64,000 nucleotides of DNA, taken from assembly GCA_963675235.2 (NCBI GenBank), contig CAXXFU010000002.1:868001-932000 (forward strand). The letters are read 5' to 3'. Source of the stretch: JAHJQZ01 sp963675235. GTDB taxonomy: Bacteria > Pseudomonadota > Alphaproteobacteria > Rhizobiales > Devosiaceae. Position 1 is the first letter of the stretch, and every line of letters begins with the position of its first letter. The notes beneath the pieces were generated by a model. The model saw nothing but the letters and a program-made list of their open reading frames with translations. It had not been told where the DNA came from and made no database searches. Both the position numbers and the translations under genes were made by a program. Below, piece by piece: positions 34,928-43,725 of the stretch.

Positions 34928-35457
34928 ATAGCCTTTTGCGGTTCGTCCTCGTTCCGCCAGTGGCATCGCATGGCCGAGGATCTCAATTGCCTGGATATCG
35001 CCAATCTCGACCTTGGCGGAGGCGCCATGGAATGCGGCATGCGCTATCTCGATGATGCGCTGAGCTGTGTCGTATCGCGAAGCTTATTCTCTATTTCGGC
35101 GAGAACAGCATTGCCAATGGCGGTGTCACCGCCAAAACGACCGTCCAGATGCACCTTGCCCTCGAGGCACGCATCAGGGATGACGCCGGGGACATTTCCA
35201 TCTGCTACCTATCGACCAAGTACAGTCCGGCCCGTTGGCTCTACAAGGATAAGGTGAACAAGCTCAACGATCGGGCAAGGCAGGCGTGCGAACAGGATGC
35301 CGCGTTCGCATATGTGGATTGCACCACCTATCTGCTCGGCGCCAACCGGTTGCCGGTCTAGCGCTTCTACCAGCCCGACCATCTTCAACTCAATCATGAG
35401 GGGCACGGCCGTAGGGCCGAGTCATTGGCTGAGGTATCCGGCTTGTTCACGCGCTGA
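34928..35457 (+). pseudogene. Frameshifted SGNH/GDSL hydrolase
   Basis: The first part, in the frame of 34928, reads IAFCGSSSFRQWHRMAEDL and LDIANLDLGGGAMECGMRY. This is block I (G-S-S with the nucleophile Ser) and block II (Gly) of SGNH hydrolases. After about 35070 the reading shifts frame to CYLSTKYSPARWLYKDKVN and AFAYVDCTTYLLGANRLP. A TAG stop at 35359-35361 interrupts it before FYQPDHLQLNHEGH, which holds the catalytic D-x-x-H of block V. One frameshift and one nonsense codon make it a pseudogene of otherwise near-complete length. Confidence 0.8.
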
Positions 35458-35512
35458 TTTGGCCGGGCAGAACTAGTCGGAGATGGTAGAGGTGGTGGCA
35501 GTCAATCTCGCC

Positions 35513-36538
35513 TCATGCGCTGGCTCGTGCGACGATCCTGCCGCGAAAATCGGTGTGATTTCTCTCGTTCTGGCGGCCTTTCAGAACCTCAATAAGTGTC
35601 TCAGCCATCGCCATGATCGGCTGACGGTAGGTCGTGAGCTGGTAGTTGGGGCTCGCGGCCATCGGCACGTCGTCGAAACCAGTGACGGCAATATCTTGCG
35701 GCACGCGCAATCCAAGACTGTGGCGGATCGCATCGATCGCGCCGAGTGCGAGTGCATCGTTCTCGCAAACCAGAACATCGGGCAGCGTCTGCTTGGGCTT
35801 GCCGGAGTAGGCCCTTATCACAGCTTCAAACGCGAGCGCCTGGTCGTAGCTGGCCACCGCGCCTGAGACTTCGGGGACAGTTCCACGCATTTCCCGCCAG
35901 CGCGCGAGAAACGTTTCCTTGCGCATCAGGTGGGCGGACTGCGTGGCCGGACCCGCCAGAAACGCCGGGCGCTGATAATTCCTTTCCAGCAGGTAGTCGG
36001 TCAGCGCGGTCATCGCTGCGACATCGTTCACGGCAATCGAAATGGTGTTCGGATGCTGTGAGGTACGGGCGAAGATGATGAGCTTTTTCACCCGCCGTGC
36101 ACCAAGAGCCGTGAGGATGACGTCGTCGTCGAACTGGATGCCGATCAACACCGCGGCGTCGACGCGGCGCTGGCTGGCATTGAGCAGGGCGCGGTGGGCA
36201 TCGTTCTCGTCGAGCATGTTGACAAGCAGGGTGTCCCAACCGTTCTGCCGGAGCACGCGGGTGAGGCGTTCCAGCATGACCAGCTTGTGCGGATTGGCGA
36301 AATCATCGACCAGCAGCGCGACCAGATTGGAACGGTCGGATGCGAGCGCGGCGGCGAGCAGGTCAGGGACGTAGCCGAGCTTTTCGGCGGCGGTCAGAAC
36401 CTTTTCCCGGCTCTTGGCCGAAATCGATGCATCCTTGCGGAAGGCCCGGTTGACCGTCCAGCGCGAGACACCGGCCGCCACTGCGACGTCGCCTGCTGTC
36501 ACCACCTGCGCAATCGGATCGTGGGGGTCGTCGATCAT
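35513..36538 (-). CDS. LacI-family transcriptional regulator
   Basis: A 341-residue repressor. The helix-turn-helix is VTAGDVAVAAGVSRWTVNRAF, slightly unusual because WTVNRAF replaces the common STVSRVL, so the recognition helix is altered. The effector core has NLVALLVDDFANPHKLVML and VPQDIAVTGFDDVPMAASPN. It is divergent from the dehydrogenase/ABC operon at 36696, with two LacI-type operators at 36611-36649 between them, so it probably represses both directions until a sugar or inositol binds. GGAG lies six bases before ATG 36538; the adjacent ATG 36541 is possible. Confidence 0.92.
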   Translation of the reverse strand: MIDDPHDPIAQVVTAGDVAVAAGVSRWTVNRAFRKDASISAKSREKVLTAAEKLGYVPDLLAAALASDRSNLVALLVDDFANPHKLVMLERLTRVLRQNGWDTLLVNMLDENDAHRALLNASQRRVDAAVLIGIQFDDDVILTALGARRVKKLIIFARTSQHPNTISIAVNDVAAMTALTDYLLERNYQRPAFLAGPATQSAHLMRKETFLARWREMRGTVPEVSGAVASYDQALAFEAVIRAYSGKPKQTLPDVLVCENDALALGAIDAIRHSLGLRVPQDIAVTGFDDVPMAASPNYQLTTYRQPIMAMAETLIEVLKGRQNERNHTDFRGRIVARASA

Positions 36539-36610
36539 CATTTTCTCCGGGCTGGGCTGTGGTCTTTCAGAACTGGCTCCTGTCGTCCGGAGGGCAGAGT
36601 AAACGACAAA

Positions 36611-36649
36611 TTGCTCTCGCGTGCAAAACTATCTTGCACGCGAGAGCAA
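36611..36649. promoter_or_regulatory. Pair of head-to-head LacI operators
   Basis: TTGCTCTCGCGTGCAA (36611-36626) and its exact reverse complement TTGCACGCGAGAGCAA (36634-36649) are separated by AACTATC. Each 16-mer is itself a LacI-type operator: outer TTGC/GCAA arms and a central CG, with mismatches only at two inner pairs. The centres are 23 bases apart. The site lies 47 bases upstream of the dehydrogenase start and 73 bases upstream of the divergent LacI gene. Confidence 0.8.
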
Positions 36650-36695
36650 AACGTCGCAGATTGACGTGGTCACTCCTTGTTGCACGGGGGAGAAG

Positions 36696-37688
36696 ATGCT
36701 GAAGATTGGTTTGCTCGGTGCCGGGCGGATTGGACGGGTGCACGCGGCGAACATCGCCGCCCACAAGCAAAGCGCCCTGTTTGCCGTTTCCGATATCAAT
36801 GCGGAGGCCGCGAGAACGCTGGCCGACGCGTATGGTGTCGAGGCGCGCAGCACCGAGGCGATTATTGCGGATCCAGGCATCGATGCGGTGCTTGTCGCCA
36901 CCTCGACCGATACCCATTCCGAACTCATCGAAGCGGCGACGGCTGCCGGCAAGGCGGTGTTCTGCGAAAAGCCGGTGGACCTCAGCCTTGCCCGTGCCCG
37001 ATCCTGCCTTGCCAAGGTGTCTGCGACCGGCAAGCCGGTCATGATCGGCTTCAACCGCCGTTTCGATCCCAATTTCGCTGCGATGAAATCCCGGCTTGAG
37101 GCCGGCGAAATCGGCAAGCCTGAGCTCTTGTCAATCACCTCGTTCGATCCGGCGCCGCCGCCGGTGAGCTACATCGCGGTTTCCGGTGGGCTGTTCCGCG
37201 ACATGATGATTCACGATTTCGACATGGCAGGTTTCATTATGGGCGCCTCGCCGGAAAGCGTCGTGGCAGTCGGCTCGTCTATCGTTGATCCGGAAATCGG
37301 CGCGGCTGGCGATGTCGACACCGCCGTCGTGACGCTGCGCTATGCCGACGGCCGTATTGCCGTGATCAAGAACAGTCGTCGCGCCGCTTACGGCTATGAC
37401 CAAAGGGTGGAGCTTTTGGGTTCCGAGGGGCTCTTGCAGGCGCAGAACGTGCTGGAAAGCACAGTGGTGATGAGCACTGCCTCCGGCGTCGTCAGCGCCA
37501 AGCCCGAGTTCTTTTTCCTCGAACGCTACATGCGCGCCTATGCCGCCGAATGGACTGCGTTCGTGGATGCCGTCCTGCGGGGTGGCGACCTCCCGGTCAC
37601 CCTACAGGACGGAATAAATGCGCTCGCGGTCGCCGAAGCGGCGGCGATCTCGCTCAAGACCGGACAGCCAACAAAGTTGGAGGACTAG
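36696..37688 (+). CDS. Gfo/Idh/MocA dehydrogenase, inositol 2-dehydrogenase-like
   Basis: NAD-dependent sugar or inositol dehydrogenase of 330 residues. The Rossmann motif is IGLLGAGRIGRVHAANI, the conserved EKP is in AVFCEKPVDLSL, and the catalytic region reads SGGLFRDMMIHDFDMAGFI with the D-x-x-x-H pair. The segments IGFNRRFDPNFAAMKS and NSRRAAYGYDQRVELLGS are typical of IolG, which oxidises myo-inositol to scyllo-inosose. The start is ATG 36696 after GGGGGAGAAG; the frame opens earlier, inside the operators. It is the first gene of the operon. Activity on another polyol or sugar remains possible. Confidence 0.88.
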   Translation: MLKIGLLGAGRIGRVHAANIAAHKQSALFAVSDINAEAARTLADAYGVEARSTEAIIADPGIDAVLVATSTDTHSELIEAATAAGKAVFCEKPVDLSLARARSCLAKVSATGKPVMIGFNRRFDPNFAAMKSRLEAGEIGKPELLSITSFDPAPPPVSYIAVSGGLFRDMMIHDFDMAGFIMGASPESVVAVGSSIVDPEIGAAGDVDTAVVTLRYADGRIAVIKNSRRAAYGYDQRVELLGSEGLLQAQNVLESTVVMSTASGVVSAKPEFFFLERYMRAYAAEWTAFVDAVLRGGDLPVTLQDGINALAVAEAAAISLKTGQPTKLED

Positions 37689-37882
37689 CATCGAAAGGCG
37701 GACGGCCGGCAAACACGACCTGCACAACTCGTTCTGCCCGCCAATGGAAATCACAATTCTACCGGACTGGTGCAGAGGGGAATCCGCACCGGGTCTTGGT
37801 CAGAAGGTTCCGGCAATCAGACCGGATACCACGGCGTCCGGGAGGGACGCCTGAACCTGCAATTGCTAAAGGGAGGAAAGCA

Positions 37883-38812
37883 ATGAAGAAACTTCTTGCG
37901 TCGGCAGCAGCCGTTGCTCTGATGGCTGCGAGCACCACGGCTCTTGCCGTTGATATCGTCGTCGTCAGTCATGGCCAGTCAAACGACTCGTTCTGGTCGG
38001 TGGTCAAGAACGGCGTCGAAGAGGCGGCCAAGGAAACGGGCGCCAATGTCGACTACCGCGCGCCCGAAACCTTCGACATGGTGCAGATGAGCCAGCTGAT
38101 CGATGCGGCCGTGAACCAGGAGCCCGACGGGCTCGTGGTGTCGATCCCGGACGGGGACGCGCTCGGACCCTCGATCGAGCGGGCTGTGGCCGCAGGCATT
38201 CCGGTCATTTCGATGAATTCGGGATCCGATGTGTCCAAAGGCCTTGGCGCCCTTCTGCATGTCGGCCAGGACGAGTATGACGCCGGCAAGGCAGCCGGTG
38301 AAAGACTTGCCGACATGGGCGGCAAAAAGGGCATTTGCGTCAATCAGGAAGTCGGCAATGTCGCGCTCGACCTGAGGTGCGAAGGCTTTGCCGAGGGCTT
38401 TGGTGGCGACGTCACCGTGCTGCCCACGACCAATGATCCCGGCGAGGTCGAGGCCAAGGTTCGGGCGGCGCTCGAATCCGACGAGGATATCGACACGATC
38501 ATGGCGCTGAGTGCTCCGATCGGTGGCGAGCCGGCGGTCGAGGCCGTCAAGTCGGTCGGCATGGGCGGCGGCGGTGTCAAGGTTGCCACCTTCGACATGT
38601 CTGCCGGATTCCTTCAGGACATCCTCGATGGCAATGCCGCTTTTGCGCTGGACCAGCAGCAGTTCCTGCAAGGTTATCTGCCGGTGATCTTCCTCAATGC
38701 CAACGCAAAATACGGACTCATCCCCGGGGGCAACGTCCCCTCCGGTCCGAACCTGATCACTGCCGACAAGGCGGAACAGGTGATCGATCTGTCGGCCAAG
38801 GGCATCCGCTGA
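37883..38812 (+). CDS. Sugar ABC transporter substrate-binding protein (CUT2)
   Basis: A 309-residue periplasmic protein of the ribose/galactose/fructose-binding family. The signal peptide ends TTALA-V at ~23. The mature protein starts with IVVVSHGQSNDSFWSVVKNG, contains VVSIPDGDALGPSIERAVAAG and VISMNSGSD with hinge and ligand residues, and ends DLSAKGIR. The start at ATG 37883 has GGGAGGAAAG. The 194-base gap from the dehydrogenase gene holds a 7-bp hairpin (37833-37851) but no gene. A 9-bp perfect hairpin follows the stop. Layout with permease then ATPase resembles frcBCA of rhizobia; the ligand may be an inositol or fructose-like sugar. Confidence 0.94.
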   Translation: MKKLLASAAAVALMAASTTALAVDIVVVSHGQSNDSFWSVVKNGVEEAAKETGANVDYRAPETFDMVQMSQLIDAAVNQEPDGLVVSIPDGDALGPSIERAVAAGIPVISMNSGSDVSKGLGALLHVGQDEYDAGKAAGERLADMGGKKGICVNQEVGNVALDLRCEGFAEGFGGDVTVLPTTNDPGEVEAKVRAALESDEDIDTIMALSAPIGGEPAVEAVKSVGMGGGGVKVATFDMSAGFLQDILDGNAAFALDQQQFLQGYLPVIFLNANAKYGLIPGGNVPSGPNLITADKAEQVIDLSAKGIR

Positions 38813-38835
38813 TCGCGGTGCGTCTGGCTTTTTGT

Positions 38836-38858
38836 CAGGGCGGCCTCGTGCCGCCCTG
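38836..38858. other. Hairpin between CUT2 binding-protein and permease genes
   Basis: CAGGGCGGC (38836-38844) and GCCGCCCTG (38850-38858) form a perfect 9-bp stem with the loop CTCGT, extendable by further pairs. It sits 23 bases after the binding-protein stop and just before the permease Shine-Dalgarno GGGGGGAG. Confidence 0.65.
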
Positions 38859-38879
38859 ATGACAAGGAAGGGGGGAGAT

Positions 38880-39986
38880 ATGTCAGAAGACGCGACACTG
38901 GCTGCCGACGAGCGTGTCAAACCGGAACCCATGCTGACAAGACTGATGCGACGCCCGGAACTCGGTGCCGTCGCAGGGCTTGTTCTGGTCACGATCTTTT
39001 TCGTCGTGACGGCGGACGAGGCCATGTTCACACCTTCGGGAATACTCAATTTCCTGAGCCCGGCCGCTCAGCTCGGCCTTCTCGGCATACCCGCCGCCAT
39101 GCTGATGATCGGAGGCGAATTCGACCTCTCCATCGGGTCCATGGTCGGATTTTCGGGAATGGTCTTTGGCGCGCTCACCGTCAATTATGGCCTGCCGCTT
39201 TTCTTCGCCATTCCACTGACCATGATCGTGGCGGCGGCAATCGGCGCGGCCAATGGCAATATCGTTCTGAGAACCGGTCTGCCGTCCTTCATCGTCACGC
39301 TCGCCTCGCTGTTCATTCTGCGCGGGCTCGCGCTGGTCGGGCTGAAATGGCTCACCGGTGGATCGACGCAATTGCGGGGCATCCGCGAGGCCGTTGAGAA
39401 CGATTTTCTCAGACCCTTCTTTTCCGGCGATGCCTTCGGGTCGTTGTTCACCTGGCTTGCTGACAACGGCATGATCGAAACCTTCCGAAATGGCGCGCCC
39501 AAGGTGCCGGGCATCCCGGTCGAGATCCTGTGGTTCATCGGTCTGGCCCTGGTTGCGACCTGGATTCTTTTGCGAACACCGGCGGGCAACTGGATCTTCG
39601 CCTCGGGTGGCGACGCAAAGGCAGCATCCAATTCCGGCGTGCCGGTACGCAAGGTCAAGATTTCCCTGTTCATGCTGACCGCTTGCGCCGCGACGCTACT
39701 CGCCGTTATCCAGGTCATCGACGCCGGCTCGACCGACGCGCGCCGCGGCTTCCAGAAAGAGTTCGAAGCGATCATCGCCGCGGTGATTGGCGGTGCCTTG
39801 CTCACCGGCGGCTACGGTTCGGCCATCGGCGCCTTTTTCGGCGCGATCATCTTCGGCATGGTGGTGATCGGGCTGACCTACACCGATTTCGACCAGGACT
39901 GGTTCCAGGTCTTCTTGGGCGGCATGCTGCTCACGGCGGTGATTTTCAACAATGTCATCCGCAGGCGCGTGACGGGGGAGCGTTGA
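38880..39986 (+). CDS. Sugar ABC transporter permease (CUT2, FrcC-like)
   Basis: A 368-residue inner-membrane permease with eight to ten transmembrane segments. The conserved CUT2 stretches GGEFDLSIGSMVGFSGM and GLPSFIVTLASLFILRGL are present, as is the ATPase-contacting loop (ASGGDAKAASNSGVPVRKVK). The N-terminus (about 35 residues) is cytosolic and charged. ATG 38880 follows GGGGGGAG. It is one base from the ATPase gene. Confidence 0.95.
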   Translation: MSEDATLAADERVKPEPMLTRLMRRPELGAVAGLVLVTIFFVVTADEAMFTPSGILNFLSPAAQLGLLGIPAAMLMIGGEFDLSIGSMVGFSGMVFGALTVNYGLPLFFAIPLTMIVAAAIGAANGNIVLRTGLPSFIVTLASLFILRGLALVGLKWLTGGSTQLRGIREAVENDFLRPFFSGDAFGSLFTWLADNGMIETFRNGAPKVPGIPVEILWFIGLALVATWILLRTPAGNWIFASGGDAKAASNSGVPVRKVKISLFMLTACAATLLAVIQVIDAGSTDARRGFQKEFEAIIAAVIGGALLTGGYGSAIGAFFGAIIFGMVVIGLTYTDFDQDWFQVFLGGMLLTAVIFNNVIRRRVTGER

Positions 39987-39987
39987 G

Positions 39988-40767
39988 ATGTCTGATCCGA
40001 TTATCCAACTCGACAACATCTCCAAGCATTTCGGCAATGTCATTGCCTTGTCCGGCGTCAGCCTCGATGTCCATCCCGGCGAAGTTCATTGTCTTCTGGG
40101 CGACAATGGCGCCGGCAAGTCGACGTTCATCATGGTGATGTCCGGCGTGCTCAAGCCGTCGAGTGGCACGATTACCCTCGAGGGCAAACCGACGCATTTC
40201 GCGACGCCCCGCGATGCAATGGAGGCAGGTATCGCTACGGTCTATCAGGATCTTTCCATGATCCCGCTGATGTCGGTCACCCGCAACTTTTTCATGGGGC
40301 GCGAACCGACGACCGGGTGGGGGCCGTTCAAGCAATTCGATTTGCGTCACGCCAATCAGGTGACCATGGAGCAGATGCGGGAGATGGGCATCAATCTCAG
40401 GGCGCCCGACCAGGCGGTTGGCACGCTCTCGGGTGGCGAACGCCAGACCGTTGCCATCGCCCGCGCCGTCTATTTCGGCGCCAAGATCCTCATCCTCGAC
40501 GAGCCGACCTCGGCGCTCGGCGTCCGGCAGACCTCCAACGTTTTGTCGACCGTCGACAAGGTGCGCAAGCAGGGCGTCGGTATTGTCTTTATCAGCCACA
40601 ATGTGCGCCACGCCCTGGCAGTTGGTGACCGCTTCACGGTCCTCAACCGCGGCAAGACGCTCGGGACCGCCAGACGCGGCGAAATCACCTCGGAAGAGCT
40701 GCAGGACATGATGGCGGGTGGGCAGGAAATGGCGCAGCTCGAAAGCTCGCTCGGCGGCACGGTGTAG
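39988..40767 (+). CDS. Sugar ABC transporter ATP-binding protein (CUT2, single domain, FrcA-like)
   Basis: A 259-residue ATPase with one nucleotide-binding domain. Most CUT2 ATPases have two fused domains; the single-domain form is the FrcA type. Walker A is GDNGAGKST, the signature LSGGERQTVAIARAV, and Walker B ILILDEPTSALGVRQT. The last has Gly where the D-loop Asp is usual, as in FrcA-like proteins. The switch His is in VFISHNV. It drives the permease encoded just upstream. Confidence 0.94.
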   Translation: MSDPIIQLDNISKHFGNVIALSGVSLDVHPGEVHCLLGDNGAGKSTFIMVMSGVLKPSSGTITLEGKPTHFATPRDAMEAGIATVYQDLSMIPLMSVTRNFFMGREPTTGWGPFKQFDLRHANQVTMEQMREMGINLRAPDQAVGTLSGGERQTVAIARAVYFGAKILILDEPTSALGVRQTSNVLSTVDKVRKQGVGIVFISHNVRHALAVGDRFTVLNRGKTLGTARRGEITSEELQDMMAGGQEMAQLESSLGGTV

Positions 40768-40792
40768 CAGGCCGATAGGCAAAGAGGCGTGA

Positions 40793-42778
40793 ATGGAAAA
40801 CACCGCATCGCGACCGATGCCGACTGAAGCGCTGGGCGTTGCACTTGTCGGAACCGGGTTCATGGGCAAGGCGCACGCAATGGCCTGGCACAATGTAGCG
40901 ACGGTTTTCGGTGGCGCCCATCCCCGGCTCGAAATCCTGTGTGATGCCACCGAGGCGCTTTCACAGCGGTTTGCCGGTCAGTTCGGCTTTGCACGCGCAA
41001 CGACGGACTGGCAGGCGGTCCTGGCTGATGCGGCGGTGAACGTGGTTTCGATCACGACCCCCAACGGTCTGCACCGTTCCATGGCGGAGGCGGCGCTCGC
41101 TGCCGGAAAGCATGTCTGGCTCGAAAAACCCATGGCGCTGACGCTGGAGGACGCCGAGGCGATGGCGGCGATGGCCAGCGCGCATCCAGAACAGGTCACT
41201 CTGCTCGGCTACAACTATCTGCGCAATCCGGCCTTTCAGGCGGCGGCGCAAATGATCCGCGATGGCGTGATCGGCACGCCGAAAGCCTTCCGCGGCGTTT
41301 ATGACGAGGACTATTCAGCAGATCCCGACCTCGCCTGGTCCTGGCGGATGACTCACGAGGGCGGCGGACTAGGTGCACTCGGGGATCTCGGCTGTCATCT
41401 CGTCAGCCAGATGCTGGCATTGATGGGACCTGTCGCCGAGATCACCGCGTTCACCCAGATTGCGATTCCCGCTCGGCCGTCGCCGGAAGGGCCGAAGGCG
41501 GTCGAGAACGAGGACGGAGCCTACGCCCTTGTCCGCTTCGCGTCGGGTGCGTTGGGATCCTTTGCCACGTCGCGGGTGGCACATGGCCGAAAATGCCGGT
41601 TGCAATGGGAAGTTCACGGCTCTGACGGCACAATCGTCTTCGATCAGGAGAACATGAACGAGCTCTGGATCTGCCGTGCGGGCGAAGCGGGTTTCGTTCG
41701 CCATCTCACAGGTCCGGAGCAGCCGGATTTCGCAGCCTTCTGCCCCGCCCCGGGGCACAATTTCGGCTTCAACGAGCAAAAGGTGATCGAAGCCCGCGAC
41801 CTCGTCTCGGCCATCGCCGGTGGTCCGAAAGCGCAGCCTGATTTTGCCGAGGGTCTGATCATCGAACGGATCATTCATGCCATGGCGAGCTCGAACGGCC
41901 GTCCGGTGACGCTGGCCGACACCAATGCACCGGGCGGGAAAAGCCGGGAACAGGCAAGACCGATGGCGGCACGTCCAGCACGGGAGCAAAAAAAAATGAC
42001 CCAAACTTTCACACTCGCAGCCTGCGCCGAAATGTTGTGGCTGGACAAACCCATCGAATGGCGCTGCGCACGGCTCGACGAAATGGGCTTCGCGGTGGGG
42101 CTGTGGAACTGGCCCGACCACGATCTCGACCAGCTCGAGAAATCCGGCGCGCGCTTCTCGATCATGAATGGCTATCTGAGGGGTCGGCTGACTGATGATG
42201 ACGGTGCAGAAGAACTCCTGAAGACGGCTCGCGAGACCGCGCAGGTTGGAAAAAGGCTGGGCGTGGAGCGGCTGAACCTTCACGGCACCGGCCTTGGCGA
42301 AGGCGGTCTGCCGGTGACACCGGTCGAAACAATTACCGGTGCCATGTGGTTGAAAGCCGAGGAGACGCTCAGGCGCATCTGCGATCTGGCGGAAGAGGAG
42401 GGCGTCACGTTTACACTCGAAAACCTCAACCTGCCGGTGGACCACCCCGGTGTGCCGTTTGCAAGAGCGGAAGACACGCTGGCGCTGGTTGCGGCAATCG
42501 ATTGTCCACGCCTCCGACTGAACCTCGATCTCTATCATGCGCAGATCGGAGAAGGGAACTTGATCGAGCTGTGCCGCGCAGCCCTGCCTTGGATCGGAGA
42601 GATCCAGGTTGCGGACGTGCCCGGTCGCTGTGAACCGGGCACCGGCGAAATCAACTTTGCAGGCATCGCCCGAGCCCTGGTCGATATGGGCTATCATGGA
42701 CCTGTCGGGATGGAAGCCTGGGCTCAAGGCGATCCGGAGCGTGCGCTCGACGCCTTCCGGGCGGCTTTCACGCCATAG
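40793..42778 (+). CDS. Fusion of Gfo/Idh/MocA dehydrogenase and hydroxypyruvate-isomerase-like TIM barrel
   Basis: One continuous 661-codon frame encodes two enzymes that are normally separate. Residues ~14-390 are a Gfo/Idh/MocA dehydrogenase: VALVGTGFMGKAHAMAWHN is the Rossmann motif, VWLEKPMAL the EKP motif, and GGGLGALGDLGCHLVSQM the catalytic region. Residues 402-661 are a xylose-isomerase-like TIM barrel of the Hyi type (AACAEMLWLDKPIEWRCA; VTFTLENLNLPVDH with the metal Glu; NLDLYHAQIGEGN; GMEAWAQGDPE near the end). The joint falls at A9 (41988-41996) next to an internal Shine-Dalgarno and ATG. One A fewer would give a stop at the ATGA overlap typical of two coupled genes. Together they could oxidise and isomerise a sugar imported by the adjoining transporter. 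Confidence 0.85.
   Translation: MENTASRPMPTEALGVALVGTGFMGKAHAMAWHNVATVFGGAHPRLEILCDATEALSQRFAGQFGFARATTDWQAVLADAAVNVVSITTPNGLHRSMAEAALAAGKHVWLEKPMALTLEDAEAMAAMASAHPEQVTLLGYNYLRNPAFQAAAQMIRDGVIGTPKAFRGVYDEDYSADPDLAWSWRMTHEGGGLGALGDLGCHLVSQMLALMGPVAEITAFTQIAIPARPSPEGPKAVENEDGAYALVRFASGALGSFATSRVAHGRKCRLQWEVHGSDGTIVFDQENMNELWICRAGEAGFVRHLTGPEQPDFAAFCPAPGHNFGFNEQKVIEARDLVSAIAGGPKAQPDFAEGLIIERIIHAMASSNGRPVTLADTNAPGGKSREQARPMAARPAREQKKMTQTFTLAACAEMLWLDKPIEWRCARLDEMGFAVGLWNWPDHDLDQLEKSGARFSIMNGYLRGRLTDDDGAEELLKTARETAQVGKRLGVERLNLHGTGLGEGGLPVTPVETITGAMWLKAEETLRRICDLAEEEGVTFTLENLNLPVDHPGVPFARAEDTLALVAAIDCPRLRLNLDLYHAQIGEGNLIELCRAALPWIGEIQVADVPGRCEPGTGEINFAGIARALVDMGYHGPVGMEAWAQGDPERALDAFRAAFTP
41982..41998 (+). 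promoter_or_regulatory. Internal ribosome site and A9 run at the fusion joint
   Basis: GGGAG (41982-41986) is followed by C, nine A (41988-41996) and then TGACC. The last A starts an in-frame ATG (41996-41998) that begins the second domain, MTQTFTLAACAEMLW. In a version with eight A the upstream frame would end at TGA overlapping this ATG. The site can therefore give independent translation of the TIM-barrel protein, and polymerase slippage could give both fused and separate forms. Confidence 0.6.
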
Positions 42779-42877
42779 GCATCGAGCCGACACGGCAAAC
42801 GAGGTGGCGCGATCCAGGGGCAGGACCCGTTGTTTCGGAACGATCTGCGATTCACAGCCTCTGATCAGGAGGCTGCG

Positions 42878-43617
42878 GTGAGTGATTTGCTTTAGCTGAG
42901 CGCGGTTCAGGTGGCGCGGATATTGCCGTTTTTCCCCGCTTTCGCATGGGGTTCAGCGTGTTGACGACCGGCGGAAGATCAGCGGGATCGTTCACGTAAT
43001 CGAGCACAGGTTGCCGTGATAGGACCCGCCCGAGGACTACGGGCCGCGCAAGACGCGATACAAGAGGTCTATGCGCTGGAGCCCGCTTGGCGTTTTCTAC
43101 CGGCTACGGCCACTGCGGCGAGGCCGAGCGGATCATGATCGACAGCACCCACCTGAAGGCGCGCCGAACAGCGGCGAGCCCTTCAAAAAGTGAATCTTCA
43201 CCGCCACATCGGGCGCACGAAAGGCGGACTGAACTCCAAGCTGCGGGTGGTGTGCGGCCAGGTTGGGCGTCCCCTGGTCATGCGGCTGTCGGCAGGACAG
43301 ATGAGCGATCACAAGGGCGTCGAGCTAAAGCTATCCAGCCCACCCCAGGCAAAGGCGATGCTGGCCGACAGGGACCAAAAGCCTAACTGGTTCGGCAAGC
43401 CGCCGATCGATAGAAAAATCGAGCCCTGCATCTTCTCCAACAGAACCCGCAAGCAGGAGACATTCCGAGATAAGGTCCGTTGTCGCCAGCGCCATTCGTC
43501 GAGAACCTGTTCGCCGGGCTCGAGGACTGGCGCTGCATCGCAACACGCCACGACCGGTGTGCCTACACCTTTTCCTCAGCGATCTATGTCGCTGCAACCG
43601 TCATCTTCTGGTTGTGA
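42878..43617 (+). pseudogene. Decayed IS5-family (IS427-type) transposase
   Basis: Pieces in different frames follow the order of an IS427-type transposase. They are LSAVQVARILPFFPAF (after an early TAG at 42893), VDDRRKISGIVHVIEHR, EDYGPRKTRYKRSMRWSPL, RIMIDSTHLKARRTAAS, RHIGRTKGGLNSKLRVVCG and NLFAGLEDWRCIATRHDR. The last piece ends with AATVIFWL and TGA 43615-43617. Several frameshifts and stops make it inactive. Terminal repeats were not identified. Confidence 0.87.
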
Positions 43618-43725
43618 CCAATAAGCCCTGAGCCTAGATCGTATTGTGCCCGCCCTGGGGGGGGTGACACGTCAGCCACAGGCACCCGGAGACCAAGCGT
43701 GCCTCCGGACGCTGTTGGCTGGCAA

